A DNA stretch of 55,708 bases from Porticoccaceae bacterium UBA4026 (GCA_002382445.1 DGAQ01000037.1:84958-140665); one strand, 5' to 3'. Counted from the first letter of the stretch, positions 8,082 to 17,826 are shown. The notes: generated by a model not told the origin, from the letters alone. A program made the numbers and translations.

Positions 8082-9068
8082 ATGAAAGCGGGATGGTTTG
8101 AAAAGTTTGGTGAGGCGGAAGACGTTATTAAGGTAGGTGAGCAGCCAAAACCTAGTGTTGGTGTTGGGCAGGTTCTCGTGAAACTCGCCACCAGTGGAGT
8201 GAACCCTTCAGACGTTAAAAAACGCGCTGGGGCCTTTCCCAACTTGCTCGATAATGGACTCGTGATTCCACACAGCGATGGAGCCGGAACCATTGAATCC
8301 GTCGGTAAAGGTGTACCTGAGAGTAGAGTAGGACAGCGAGTATGGGTTTATCAGGCCCAATATGGACGCTTGCTAGGTACTGCAGCAGAGTACATAGCGC
8401 TTGACGCAAACCGAGCTGTAGCCTTGCCCGACAATACAGACTTTACTGTTGGTGCCTGTTTAGGTATTCCAGCTATGACTGCACATAGGTGCGTTCATGC
8501 TGACGGAGATGTTAGAGGTAAGACTATCTTGGTTACCGGTGGCGCAGGACGTGTTGGCTATTATGCAATACAGTGGGCAAAAATGGCCGGGGCAACAGTT
8601 ATTGCGACTGCCAGTAATGCAGCAGATAAGGCATTGTGTATTGAGTTAGGCGCGAGTCAGGTGGTGAACCACCGACAGCCAAACTGGGCTAAACAGGTAT
8701 TGCAAGCCACTGAGGGTCGAAGAATTGATCGGGTGGTTGATGTTGAATTTGGCGCCAACTTACCAGAAGTTTTAAACTGCATCGCCCCTAGTGGCGTTAT
8801 CGCAACCTATTCATCCACTCAGGTTCAACAACCGTCACTGCCTTTTTTACAGATGATGTTCATGGATCTTACACTGCGCATGATTATTGTTTACGCCATG
8901 CCTGAGGCAGCAAAAGTACAGGCAATAAACGATATTACTGCCGCTTTAAAAGCCGAAACGCTGCGACACAGAATAGCCCACATAGTGCCTTTAGATAGTT
9001 TAAGTCAAGGGCATCAGCTTATTGAGCAAGGTGGATTTGGCGGTTGTGTCGTGATTTCTATGGAGTAA
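8082..9068 (+). CDS. Quinone-oxidoreductase-like MDR dehydrogenase
   Basis: A 328-residue medium-chain dehydrogenase/reductase of the NADPH:quinone reductase group. The N-terminal domain has SGVNPSDVKKRAG and IPHSDGAGTIESVG, and the nucleotide domain has GGAGRVGYYAIQWAKMAGA. The Cys/His set for catalytic or structural zinc is absent, as in zeta-crystallin-type quinone reductases. It likely reduces an activated double bond or quinone with NADPH. An AGGAAGA ribosome site precedes the ATG. It lies 7 bases before the carboxylesterase gene, so the two are very probably co-transcribed. Confidence 0.87.
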   Translation: MKAGWFEKFGEAEDVIKVGEQPKPSVGVGQVLVKLATSGVNPSDVKKRAGAFPNLLDNGLVIPHSDGAGTIESVGKGVPESRVGQRVWVYQAQYGRLLGTAAEYIALDANRAVALPDNTDFTVGACLGIPAMTAHRCVHADGDVRGKTILVTGGAGRVGYYAIQWAKMAGATVIATASNAADKALCIELGASQVVNHRQPNWAKQVLQATEGRRIDRVVDVEFGANLPEVLNCIAPSGVIATYSSTQVQQPSLPFLQMMFMDLTLRMIIVYAMPEAAKVQAINDITAALKAETLRHRIAHIVPLDSLSQGHQLIEQGGFGGCVVISME

Positions 9069-9075
9069 TTCACAA

Positions 9076-10653
9076 ATGATCTCAATAAAGAAGCTATGGA
9101 CTAAATTATTGCTTTTATGCCTGCTAGTGACGGTTAGTGCCTGTAATCTGAGTACCAAACCGGACTCTATTGAGCGACCTTCGTTGCGCTTGAACGATGT
9201 TTCAGTCTTTGAGGGGCAACTATCTGAGAGCGGAATCACTGAGTCATTTTTGGGCGTGCCTTTTGCGCAGCCACCAGTGGGTGCGCTTAGGTGGGCACCA
9301 CCACAACCATTACAAATAACCCAAGGTATTTATCAGGCTGATACATTTGCACCGGCATGCATGCAAGGGGATCATATTGCCAAGTGGTATCAAAATGTAG
9401 CCGCTGATTTCGGCGGAGATCCAACCCTAATAAAGCAACCCAAGGTCAGCGAAGACTGCCTATACCTTAACCTTTGGCGGCCAGTGCAAGATAAAGAAAA
9501 TCCTCAGGCACTGCCAGTGATTGTATATATCCATGGCGGTAGTAATAGAGCAGGCTGGTCCTATGAGCCTAATTATATTGGTCATAACTTGGCCGAAAAG
9601 GGCGTTATTGTGGTGTCTATCGCTTATCGTGTTGGTGTGTTTGGGTTTTTCTCTCACCCCTCACTCGTCCCGGCAAATTTTGGCTTGCTTGACCAAGTTT
9701 CAGCACTGCAGTGGGTCACTGACAATATTGAGAACATCGGTGGTGATTCACAAAAAATTACGGTGATGGGCGAGTCAGCCGGGGCCAACAATATAGATTA
9801 CCTCATGGTCATGCCTTCTAGTAAGGGTCTCTTTTCTAGAGTAATTCATCAAAGTGGAGGCTCCTCTTTGACCAACCGCAGTGTTAGAGAGGCTCATTTG
9901 GCATTGGGCCATGTTTTTGCACAACAGACAGTAGGCGATGACGTCGATGATCCTATACGGGCAATGAGACAACTGCCTGCGGACACTATTTTAGAGGCCG
10001 CCGACACAGTTTTTAAGAATCATTATTTTGATGCAGTGGTGGATGGACACAGTGTAAGGGAGTCCATTATGGACGACCTAAGAGATGGGAAAATACATGC
10101 GGTTGATTTGTTAATAGGGTCAAACGATGATGAATGGTTAATGGATACGGGTGATCAACCTGATATCGAAGGGTGGTTGGATGCCGAGGTTGCACCATCA
10201 AGTGTAGATACATTACATGCGATTTTGGCAGATGAAATCGATGACCGGCGAAAATTGGATTTATTGCGTACTGCAAAATACTATGTCTGTCCTTCGCTGG
10301 TACTTGCGCAAGAGGTGTCCAATGTTGGACGAAGAGCTTGGGTATATCACTTTACCCGTCAACGTGAGGGTGATTTAGCCGCGACAATGGGCGCATATCA
10401 TGGGGCAGAGCTGCCCTATGTTTTTGATACCCATGATGACTGGTTGCCCACCGTTGAGGCTGACCATAGGCTCACTAAAGTCATGCAGAGTTATTGGGTA
10501 AACTTTGCTACCAACGGCAATCCTAATCAGTCAGGCCTGCAACCTTGGCTTCCGTTTAAAAGTGACTCAAGAAAAATCCAATCTATTGGTGATAGGCTTT
10601 ACTCGTCGGAGCACCCCAGTCAGCCACTGTGTGCATTTTTGTCGCCCACATAA
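9076..10653 (+). CDS. Type-B carboxylesterase, lipoprotein
   Basis: A 525-residue alpha/beta hydrolase of the carboxylesterase/lipase type-B family. It has a lipoprotein signal (LLLCLLVTVSAC), the family N-terminal signature FLGVPFAQPPVGALRW, EDCLYLNLWRP, the oxyanion-hole YIHGGSNRAG, and the nucleophile elbow GESAGANN with Ser234. The His lies in GAYHGAELPYVF (usual HGxELPYVF). It would cleave carboxylic esters at the cell envelope, feeding acids or alcohols to the neighbouring SDR, MDR and thioesterase. Family length is normal. The actual ester is unknown. Confidence 0.9.
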   Translation: MISIKKLWTKLLLLCLLVTVSACNLSTKPDSIERPSLRLNDVSVFEGQLSESGITESFLGVPFAQPPVGALRWAPPQPLQITQGIYQADTFAPACMQGDHIAKWYQNVAADFGGDPTLIKQPKVSEDCLYLNLWRPVQDKENPQALPVIVYIHGGSNRAGWSYEPNYIGHNLAEKGVIVVSIAYRVGVFGFFSHPSLVPANFGLLDQVSALQWVTDNIENIGGDSQKITVMGESAGANNIDYLMVMPSSKGLFSRVIHQSGGSSLTNRSVREAHLALGHVFAQQTVGDDVDDPIRAMRQLPADTILEAADTVFKNHYFDAVVDGHSVRESIMDDLRDGKIHAVDLLIGSNDDEWLMDTGDQPDIEGWLDAEVAPSSVDTLHAILADEIDDRRKLDLLRTAKYYVCPSLVLAQEVSNVGRRAWVYHFTRQREGDLAATMGAYHGAELPYVFDTHDDWLPTVEADHRLTKVMQSYWVNFATNGNPNQSGLQPWLPFKSDSRKIQSIGDRLYSSEHPSQPLCAFLSPT

Positions 10654-10681
10654 AATCAACAGATAAAAGAGACCTATTCCT

Positions 10682-11101
10682 ATGATCTTATATAAAGGCA
10701 TCAGCCACCCTTCACTGTGCGATGTCATGGGTCACATGACCACAAGGCACTATGTTGCCATGTTTGACGACGCATCCTACCACCTGCTGTATGCCATTTT
10801 CGGCTGGTCTGGCGAGCACGCCAAAACTGAGGGCACAGGGTGGGCAGATGTGCGGCATCTTATTGAGTATCTTGACGAAGTTGCCGAGGGAGACTTGCTG
10901 GAAATCACCGGAAACCTAGTTAAAATAGGTACTAAGTCAATAACAGTGTTGTATACCATGCATAATCTTGGCAAAGGCACCAGGGCTGCAACCTTAGAGA
11001 GTACCAGCGTCTTCTTTGATCTAAGTGCAAGGTTGGCTATTCCAATAACTGATGAAATGAGGGTTGCTGCGATGTCGCATTTAGACAGAGGGGCGAACTA
11101 G
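10682..11101 (+). CDS. Acyl-CoA thioesterase, 4HBT hotdog family
   Basis: A 139-residue single hotdog-fold protein. The sequence SLCDVMGHMTTRHYVAMFDDASY matches the 4-hydroxybenzoyl-CoA thioesterase pattern (D-x-M-G-H-x-x-x-x-x-Y-x-x-x-F-x-x-A), where the Asp and the helix contribute to catalysis. It should hydrolyse an acyl-CoA in the cytoplasm. It sits between an esterase and a GST in the same run, consistent with handling an acid released upstream (inference). Confidence 0.8.
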   Translation: MILYKGISHPSLCDVMGHMTTRHYVAMFDDASYHLLYAIFGWSGEHAKTEGTGWADVRHLIEYLDEVAEGDLLEITGNLVKIGTKSITVLYTMHNLGKGTRAATLESTSVFFDLSARLAIPITDEMRVAAMSHLDRGAN

Positions 11102-11143
11102 TGCGTTAAGCCACTAAAGCTATAATACGAATAAGGTCAGTCT

Positions 11144-12172
11144 ATGTACCCAGGAATCTATACTCTAATCGGGCAAGAGTTGAGCATGTTTACCCGCAAG
11201 CTCGAGGCACAACTACTTTATCAAAATATTCCCTACCAATGGCAATACAAAACCTTTGAGAGTGCAGCAGCTATTGATGCCCGGGCGGGAACACGCTTTG
11301 TCCCCCTGTTGCAAACCCCAGATGGCTGGCTGTTAAACGACACTATTAGCATTGGCCCTATGCTACATGAGCGCTTTAGTGGTTATCCGGTAATACCTAA
11401 GGGCCCAAACCAGCGCAGCGCCTGCTTTGTGCTTGAAGATCTTTTTAACCACTGGTTACCCCGTCACGCCCTGCATTCGCGTTGGTGCTATGCAGAGAAT
11501 GTCACTGCCGCGGGCAAAAATTTTGGTATGAACCTCTTACTCGGACGCTCCATAGACAGTCCTACTACCGATGCGGAAGAACAACAGATCGCTGATGTGG
11601 GTGAAATGATGTACAACTCCTTTGGTGCCAGTGCCTGTGTAGTTCAAGGGGCGGGAGATGATCAGTCAGAGGCCATAAAGAAAGACTTTGGCGTTTTTGT
11701 GGACCTTTTGGTAGATCACTTTGACAAGCACGACTTTTTGTTGGGTAATCGCGCCTGTCTTGCCGATTTTGCCCTGGTAGGACCTTTCAAAGCACATTTT
11801 TTGCTCGATCCAGAGCCAAAAGCTTGGCTGGGCGATAACTTGGCTTTATTTGAAGGCTATGTCGCCCGCGTTTGGCAGGCAGCTAAAGCTGACGCTCACT
11901 GGTTAGCCGAGGATGAGCTTCCAGATACAATTCACCCAATATTTAACTATGCCCAGCGCACCTACCAACAATTTGCTGCTAGCAGCATTGGAGCTGCGCA
12001 ACGCGGTGACAAGTTCTTTGATTTAGATGTTGGCTATGGCCCCTTTACGGCTAGATCAATGAAGCGTCTGGAGAAGGCAAGACTTCATGTGCGCGAGGAA
12101 CTACTGAGTTGTGCAGCTCAAGAGTCGTCCATCCACAGGACAGGGATTCTTGACTATTATCTGGTAGGCTGA
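11144..12172 (+). CDS. Glutathione S-transferase family protein
   Basis: A 342-residue protein with a thioredoxin-like N-terminal half and a helical GST C-terminal half. The N terminus (ELSMFTRKLEAQLLYQNIPYQW) looks like a GST glutathione-binding strand-helix; TRFVPLLQTPDGWLLNDT holds the cis-Pro and the D-T in the usual E-S position. The helical half contains FLLGNRACLADFALVGP, the GST N-capping box region. It is longer than a typical GST (about 220), with an extended C-terminal part. The reaction is unknown; it may conjugate or isomerise a product of the preceding enzymes. Confidence 0.78.
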   Translation: MYPGIYTLIGQELSMFTRKLEAQLLYQNIPYQWQYKTFESAAAIDARAGTRFVPLLQTPDGWLLNDTISIGPMLHERFSGYPVIPKGPNQRSACFVLEDLFNHWLPRHALHSRWCYAENVTAAGKNFGMNLLLGRSIDSPTTDAEEQQIADVGEMMYNSFGASACVVQGAGDDQSEAIKKDFGVFVDLLVDHFDKHDFLLGNRACLADFALVGPFKAHFLLDPEPKAWLGDNLALFEGYVARVWQAAKADAHWLAEDELPDTIHPIFNYAQRTYQQFAASSIGAAQRGDKFFDLDVGYGPFTARSMKRLEKARLHVREELLSCAAQESSIHRTGILDYYLVG

Positions 12173-12188
12173 TCAACCCTGTTGGTTA

Positions 12189-13700
12189 TCAATTCTCTGC
12201 CTGTAAAATATAATTAGCCACGGCTAGCTGTGTTTCGGCATCCAAATAATTTTGTGCCGGCATCTCAGGATAGTCTGCACGCATGGAGGTTGGTGCATTA
12301 ATATAGTTAACTAGGGCCTCAGGGCGGTTAGCATATAACGCCTGAATCTCCATCACCGATGGGCCGATTAACCTGCCAGCATAGGCATGACAACCTGTGC
12401 AAACACCAAGGTAGGCAATTTCTCCCCGCTCAGAGGGGTCGATAACTCTTGGTTCCGCTCCTCCAGCTAAGAGATAAGTGTCAATATCATCGGTGTTGGT
12501 AAAATCGCAATCTTTGAAATCATCAATGCCAACGGTTTTGTAGCGATGACGATTGATAATACAACTGCCTTCGGAGGGGCCAATTTGGAAGATGTCGATA
12601 TCCCCCGTATGTAGCTCGGATAAGGCAAAGGCTTTAATTTCATCAATAGTGTCATAGCCGTTGTTGAGCATCACGTTATCGAGAATCATCACCCTATCAG
12701 CATTGGGATCAGACTCTGGGTCAAGCGTTAGATTAGCTGCATTGCCATGGTCGGTAATTAAAATACCAGCGGTTTTGTGGTTGCTGATAATATTGCCTTC
12801 GACCACCACATCGTCTGCGGCCATAATTAGGATACCCGTGCCGGCGGGAATACCCGCAACGGTCGAGCCTGGCGCGCCAAAGTTGGGTGTGTTGTTATCA
12901 AGAATAAAGTTGTTACGAATTATCACATCGTAGGTGTCTTTGATGGGTAGACCCGGAGTAATAAATGCCAAGATACCCCCGGTATTATGATGAGTGAGGT
13001 TGTGCTCAACAATAGCGTGGCGGCTGTTTTCGATTTCGATACCGGCAACACTATCAAAGACCTCGTTATAGGCCACATGAATATTGTCACTCATGCCCAC
13101 ATAGATTGCTGCGTCGGCAATACCAGACACCACGTTGTGTTCAATTAAACCATTTTTACCTAGCTGGGGAAAAATACCGTAAATACCCGTGTCGATAATC
13201 AGATTATTGCGTATCTCAAAATTATTTCCAGCTTGACTCATAATGCCATTGCCTTTGTAGTCAATAATTTTAAAGTTTTCGATAACAATGTTGTTGCCTG
13301 AAAAGAGAATAGCGTCATTAAGCTTTTTCAAACCGTCAAGAGTTGCACGTTCCCCTTCCACAATAACGCCAAGTAGATGTATGTCGTCTTTGTCTATGTA
13401 AACCGTCTCTGAATAAATGCCTGGCATGACCTGAATACTGTCCCCTGGCTGTGCTAACTCAACCGCAGCCTGGATAGAGTCGCCGGGGTTAATGACATGA
13501 GTTGTGCCCTCCGTAGCACGTATCTTCACTGCGCCGCTCGACGTAGTATTTGCCTGTGAGTCTGTTACATAACCACCGCTATAGCTTTCACCCCCCTTAC
13601 TGCTGGTAATGGTTATCGACTTATTACTGCTGCCTAAATACCAGCCGACGGCAAAGGTGATGACGGCAAGGCTAATAGTCAAGATATTAAGTTTTTTCAT
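12189..13700 (-). CDS. Membrane-anchored right-handed beta-helix protein with C-terminal cytochrome c
   Basis: A 503-residue protein with three parts. Residues about 5-23 form a hydrophobic N-terminal anchor. Residues about 70-380 are a parallel beta-helix of the NosD/CASH type: GDSIQAAVELAQPGDSIQV is followed by repeated coils with N-N-x-I/V and G-I motifs (NNIVIENF, NNLIIDTGIYGI, HNVVSGIADAAIYV and so on). The C-terminal region is a small cytochrome c with CTGCH (434-438) and a likely axial Met in YPEMP near residue 480. It is translationally coupled to the diheme peroxidase gene, whose end overlaps its start by 14 bases. GGAG lies 8 bases before its ATG. Function unknown; it probably passes electrons in the periplasm while the helix binds a polysaccharide or other surface (inference). 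Confidence 0.88.
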   Translation of the reverse strand: MKKLNILTISLAVITFAVGWYLGSSNKSITITSSKGGESYSGGYVTDSQANTTSSGAVKIRATEGTTHVINPGDSIQAAVELAQPGDSIQVMPGIYSETVYIDKDDIHLLGVIVEGERATLDGLKKLNDAILFSGNNIVIENFKIIDYKGNGIMSQAGNNFEIRNNLIIDTGIYGIFPQLGKNGLIEHNVVSGIADAAIYVGMSDNIHVAYNEVFDSVAGIEIENSRHAIVEHNLTHHNTGGILAFITPGLPIKDTYDVIIRNNFILDNNTPNFGAPGSTVAGIPAGTGILIMAADDVVVEGNIISNHKTAGILITDHGNAANLTLDPESDPNADRVMILDNVMLNNGYDTIDEIKAFALSELHTGDIDIFQIGPSEGSCIINRHRYKTVGIDDFKDCDFTNTDDIDTYLLAGGAEPRVIDPSERGEIAYLGVCTGCHAYAGRLIGPSVMEIQALYANRPEALVNYINAPTSMRADYPEMPAQNYLDAETQLAVANYILQAEN

Positions 13701-14901
13701 GTGTATTCTCCATGTGCTTAAACGGTAGGTCAGACGGCAACCGCTTGGGCGTGCCAGGAATTAGGCTTTCATCGCTGAGTGTTTTCATAAAGTCTACCAG
13801 TTGATCAATTTCATTACTGGTTAAATTGGGTTCTGATATGTGCCAGTGTAACAATAAGTCTTCATCTGCCGGTACTGCATGACCGCGGCCACCGGTGTAA
13901 AACTCCACCGCCTCACGTAGGGTTTTAAAACGGCCCGAGTGCATATAAGGTGCTGTTTGGGCGATGTTGCGCAGAGTCGGCACCTTAAAACCGCCGCGCA
14001 ACAACTTAGAGTTAAACGTTTCCTCCGCACCAGTATCTCGCGGCAGCCCTTTGGGCTCGGGAGTGCCAATGACCGCCACCTGTTGGTTGGTGAACAAAGG
14101 CGGTGTATGGCACTGGGAGCAGCGGGCGACAAAAGACCTAAACACGTTTAAACCGGCAATCTCGTCGTCATTTAAAGCCTTATGGTAGCCATGGGCATAT
14201 CGGTCATAGCGGCTATTTAGGGACACAAGAGAGCTTTGAAATGCGGTTAATGCCCTGATTACATTGGCAACTGAAATAGCGGAGGCTTGCCTGGGAAAGG
14301 CCTGTTCAAAAAGTCGCTTGTACGCGCTGACACCGTTCAGGCTAGACATTAACTGTTCTGGCGTGTTGCCCATTTCATGGGCGCTAAACAGAGGACCAAG
14401 TGCCTGTTCTTCAAAGCTACTAGCTCGCGCATCCCAGAAGAAAGACGATAAAAATGTGCTGTTCCATAATGTGGGTGCTGATCGCTTTTGGACTTGACCT
14501 TTAATGCCCATACTGCGCCCCATGGCATCGCTAAACCCCTGATTAGGATTGTGACAGGTCGCACAAGAAAGACTGTTGTCGGCAGATAAGATGGGGTCAA
14601 AAAACAACAAACGACCCAAATCAATTTGCTGAGGACTAAAGCCATCGCGAGCTTCGGGCAATGCAGTTTTTAGCCCACCAATACCACTATCTTGAAGAGA
14701 GTCATAAAGCTGATACATGTGGCGAAGCGAACAGCGATTGTCATCACTCAGCCTAAAACTGGGTGGGCAGGTGTCAGTTAACTCGATAGCGGCGAGTTCT
14801 GAGGCAGAGGCAATCGGCACGGAAAAAATACCGCCAAAAAACAGCGCTCGGGCGATTAACCAAGCACCATATTGGACTTTCCCCACTAACGTTTTACCCA
14901 T
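13687..14901 (-). CDS. Diheme cytochrome c peroxidase (MauG/CcpA family)
   Basis: A 404-residue periplasmic protein with a signal peptide (hydrophobic residues about 12-31). Two heme c sites are visible: CATCH at 113-117 and CSQCH at 261-265, with the intervening LGRLLFFDPILS, GRSMGIKGQVQKRSAPTLWN and FWDARASSFEEQA typical of the bacterial diheme peroxidase family. Such enzymes reduce hydrogen peroxide with electrons from small cytochromes, or (MauG) oxidise a partner protein. The next gene supplies a cytochrome c domain that could be the electron partner. The two are overlapping and so surely co-transcribed. It diverges from the zinc metalloprotease gene across a 375-base region. Confidence 0.93.
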   Translation of the reverse strand: MGKTLVGKVQYGAWLIARALFFGGIFSVPIASASELAAIELTDTCPPSFRLSDDNRCSLRHMYQLYDSLQDSGIGGLKTALPEARDGFSPQQIDLGRLLFFDPILSADNSLSCATCHNPNQGFSDAMGRSMGIKGQVQKRSAPTLWNSTFLSSFFWDARASSFEEQALGPLFSAHEMGNTPEQLMSSLNGVSAYKRLFEQAFPRQASAISVANVIRALTAFQSSLVSLNSRYDRYAHGYHKALNDDEIAGLNVFRSFVARCSQCHTPPLFTNQQVAVIGTPEPKGLPRDTGAEETFNSKLLRGGFKVPTLRNIAQTAPYMHSGRFKTLREAVEFYTGGRGHAVPADEDLLLHWHISEPNLTSNEIDQLVDFMKTLSDESLIPGTPKRLPSDLPFKHMENTHEKT

Positions 14902-15276
14902 TGTTAGACACCAACGTCTGCATTGTTATTGCGCTTATCTCTATTGGTGGATAAGTCGTATTTTAGCCAGTCACTATATTGCCATAGGTCAGGTCATAAA
15001 GCTTTAGTGGTTGTTGGGTGAGGAGTGGAGGCTGTGGATACTCAAAAGTGTCTAGATTATCCGTTTTTAAATACAACATTACACAGGCTTTCTTCAGCAT
15101 CTTTTACCCACAGATATATAAGGGTAAAACGCGAGTATGGAGCATAGATAAGCAAGTTTATAAGGTGGATGTCAAATCAATCAAAGCTAACCCCAGACTT
15201 CACTTGCTTATTATTAATTAGGCGTTAATCTTCTATCGTCAGTTTGATCACTTTATTGAGTAGCGGAGTTACTACT
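14902..15276. other. Divergent intergenic region with a 10-bp inverted repeat
   Basis: This 375-base stretch lies between the peroxidase and metalloprotease genes. It contains the inverted repeat ATAAGCAAGT (15148-15157) and ACTTGCTTAT (15202-15211), a perfect 10-bp match spaced by 44 bases. This could be a pair of regulator half-sites. A small frame on the plus strand (15018-15221) starts at GTG, lacks family features and is not called. I see no convincing promoter boxes. Confidence 0.3.
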
Positions 15277-17826
15277 ATGTTTTTATCTACAAAATGGCTT
15301 GCTTTATTCCTGGTAGTTTTAAGCTTTACGATCCCGTCGGCAACGATTTTTGCCGATGAAGATGAAGTCGCCGATGAAGAGCTACCGAAAGTCTTGGAAG
15401 AAGTGGTAGCTAAATTTGAGATGAGCGCTGGGCTTTTCACCTTATATCGCGATCCTGATAATGGCTCGGTCTTTTTTGAAATTTCTGCCGACCAGTTTAA
15501 TAAGGAGTACATCTACTCCGCATACTCTGAGAATGGTGTCGCCGAAGCAGGTCTATTTCGCGGTAATTATCGCGATCAGGCGGTGTTTAAACTGCACAAG
15601 TACTATGACAGAATCGAGTTCATAGAAGAAAATACTCATTTTTATTTCGACCCCAATAGCGCCTTGTCGCGCGCCAGTGAGGCAAATATTAGCAATGCGC
15701 TGCTGGCCAGTGTCAAGATTGATGCGACTAGCGAAGACGGTCAGCGTTATCTAATTAATATGGATGCAGTTCTGTTGAAGGAAGCCTTGCATCAGGTGAA
15801 CTTTCTAGCTAATCCCGATGAGCCAGCTTATGAGCAGTTTTCGCTGGGCAAATTATCCGAAGAAAAAACACGCTACGACGATCTAAAAGTCTACCCTGAG
15901 AATATCGATATTAGGGTGATCTACGCTTATGAAAATGATGCGCCTTACGTGTCAGGTGGCGCTGAAATCACTGATCCTCGTTCCATATTGATCAAACTCC
16001 AGCATACATTTTTGGAGATGCCAAAGAACAGTTATCGACCTCGATTTGATGATGCTCGTGTAGGCTATTTTAGAGATCAAATAACTGATCTTACCAGCCA
16101 CTCAATCACACCTTATCGAGATTTGGTTAATCGTTGGCATCTGGAGAAGAAAGATCCTTCTTTGGCAATTTCAGAGCCTGTTGAGCCAATCGTCTGGTGG
16201 CTCGAAAATACCACCCCAGACGCTTATCGAGAATCTGTCAGGCAAGGAGTACTTGCCTGGAATGAGGCTTTTGAAAAAGCCGGGTTTAAGAATGCCATTG
16301 TTGTAAAAGATCAACCCATTGATGCGACTTGGAATGCAGGTGATGTGCGCTATAACGTTATTCGCTGGACATCATCTCCGAATCCACCCTTCGGTGGCTA
16401 CGGGCCTTCATTTACCAATCCAAGAACAGGACAAATTTTAGGTGCAGACATTATGCTCGAAGACATCTATGTTAGTAATCGGGTGAGGTCTGAAAGCATC
16501 TTCAAGCCGAACGAGCCGTCGATCACGTCACTAAATCAACGCGGCTTATCGGCTAGGCACTGCATGGCAGGCTTTAACATTGCCCATGGAAACGCATTAG
16601 CCCGTGTGAGTGCTACAGTTTTAGGTGATGAAACCCTTATGGGGCGAATGGTCCAAGAATCTCTCTACGAGCTCACTCTGCACGAAGTGGGTCATACCCT
16701 CGGCCTGAATCACAATATGCGTGGCTCTCAATTGGTCGGTAACGATAAGATTCATGATGCGAAACAAACCAAGGGAATTATCAGCGCATCCGTTATGGAT
16801 TACAGTGCGGTTAACCTAGCGCCTCCTGGTATTGAGCAGGGTGATTTCTATACAACTCGACCTGGTCCCTATGACGTTTGGGCTATTCAATTTGGCTATG
16901 ATCCAGATCTTGAGGGAGACAGCCGGAAAACTCATCTTGCTCGGTCAGCAGAACCGCAACTAGCATTCGGTAACGACGCCGACGATATGCGTTCAGTGGG
17001 CCGCGCCATTGACCCTCAGATTAATATTAACGATATGTCATCTGATGCCATCGGTTATGCATCAGGTCGCTTTGCTCTTTTAAACCAATCACTGGCAACA
17101 TTACGAGAAAAGATGACTCGTCCGGATCAAAGCTGGGCTGAATTACGCAATGCCTACAAGGTCATTGCAAGCGAGCATCAACGGCAAGCGCGAGTTGTTT
17201 CTCGCTATATCGGTGGCATTTACATCGATCGAACTCTCCCCACTGCCACTACTGAGACGCCTGTACCCTATACTCCGGTGCCTGAAACACGACAAAGCAA
17301 AGCGATGGAAGTACTCCACGAATCGGTCTTTGGCGTCAACGCCTTTCAGCTGCCTGAAGAGTTGGTCAGTCATTTGGCGATGCAGCGCCGTGGTTTTGAC
17401 CATTGGGGTAAAACAGAGGATCCAAAGATTCATGCTCGTGCATTACAGACGCAGCAAGATGTGTTGAATCATCTACTGCATCCCGTGGTCATGGCGCGCA
17501 TCACAGATACCGGGCTATACGGGAATACTTATTCACTTGAATCTGTACTATCAGATCTAACTCAGGCTATTTTTGAAGACGACTTGCGAGGGGATACTAA
17601 TTCGTTTCGTCAAAATTTACAGATTGAATATGTTGATAGATTACTCAGTATTGTTGCAGTAGGCGAAGAAAATCCTTACGACTATCGCGCCCGTTCAGCG
17701 GCTTTGATAGAAATCGAGCGTATTGAGAAGTGGATGAACCGTTATAGTGGGAGTGGCAATGCTGCTACCAAGGCTTCACGTAACTACGTCAATCACCTTA
17801 TTCAGCGAGGCTTAGAGCGCACCTAA
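15277..17826 (+). CDS. Zinc-dependent metalloprotease (HExxHxxGxxHN type)
   Basis: An 849-residue secreted or periplasmic protease. A signal peptide precedes ADEDE; a DUF5117-like N-terminal region follows (DQFNKEYIYSAYSENGV, LFRGNYRDQAVFKL). The catalytic motif is HEVGHTLGLNHN starting at residue 469, a metzincin-type zinc site with the Met-turn candidate SVMDYS downstream. It stands in the DUF5117/DUF4953 family of large zinc proteases of unknown substrate. The start at 15277 was preferred over 15244 because it begins the signal peptide and GGAG sits 8 bases before it. It is followed after 22 bases by the DUF1232 gene. Confidence 0.9.
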   Translation: MFLSTKWLALFLVVLSFTIPSATIFADEDEVADEELPKVLEEVVAKFEMSAGLFTLYRDPDNGSVFFEISADQFNKEYIYSAYSENGVAEAGLFRGNYRDQAVFKLHKYYDRIEFIEENTHFYFDPNSALSRASEANISNALLASVKIDATSEDGQRYLINMDAVLLKEALHQVNFLANPDEPAYEQFSLGKLSEEKTRYDDLKVYPENIDIRVIYAYENDAPYVSGGAEITDPRSILIKLQHTFLEMPKNSYRPRFDDARVGYFRDQITDLTSHSITPYRDLVNRWHLEKKDPSLAISEPVEPIVWWLENTTPDAYRESVRQGVLAWNEAFEKAGFKNAIVVKDQPIDATWNAGDVRYNVIRWTSSPNPPFGGYGPSFTNPRTGQILGADIMLEDIYVSNRVRSESIFKPNEPSITSLNQRGLSARHCMAGFNIAHGNALARVSATVLGDETLMGRMVQESLYELTLHEVGHTLGLNHNMRGSQLVGNDKIHDAKQTKGIISASVMDYSAVNLAPPGIEQGDFYTTRPGPYDVWAIQFGYDPDLEGDSRKTHLARSAEPQLAFGNDADDMRSVGRAIDPQININDMSSDAIGYASGRFALLNQSLATLREKMTRPDQSWAELRNAYKVIASEHQRQARVVSRYIGGIYIDRTLPTATTETPVPYTPVPETRQSKAMEVLHESVFGVNAFQLPEELVSHLAMQRRGFDHWGKTEDPKIHARALQTQQDVLNHLLHPVVMARITDTGLYGNTYSLESVLSDLTQAIFEDDLRGDTNSFRQNLQIEYVDRLLSIVAVGEENPYDYRARSAALIEIERIEKWMNRYSGSGNAATKASRNYVNHLIQRGLERT

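Noticed and set aside
15018..15221. Plus-strand frame of 67 codons before the metalloprotease gene
   Set aside because: GTG start, no family features, unlikely composition; kept as non-coding.
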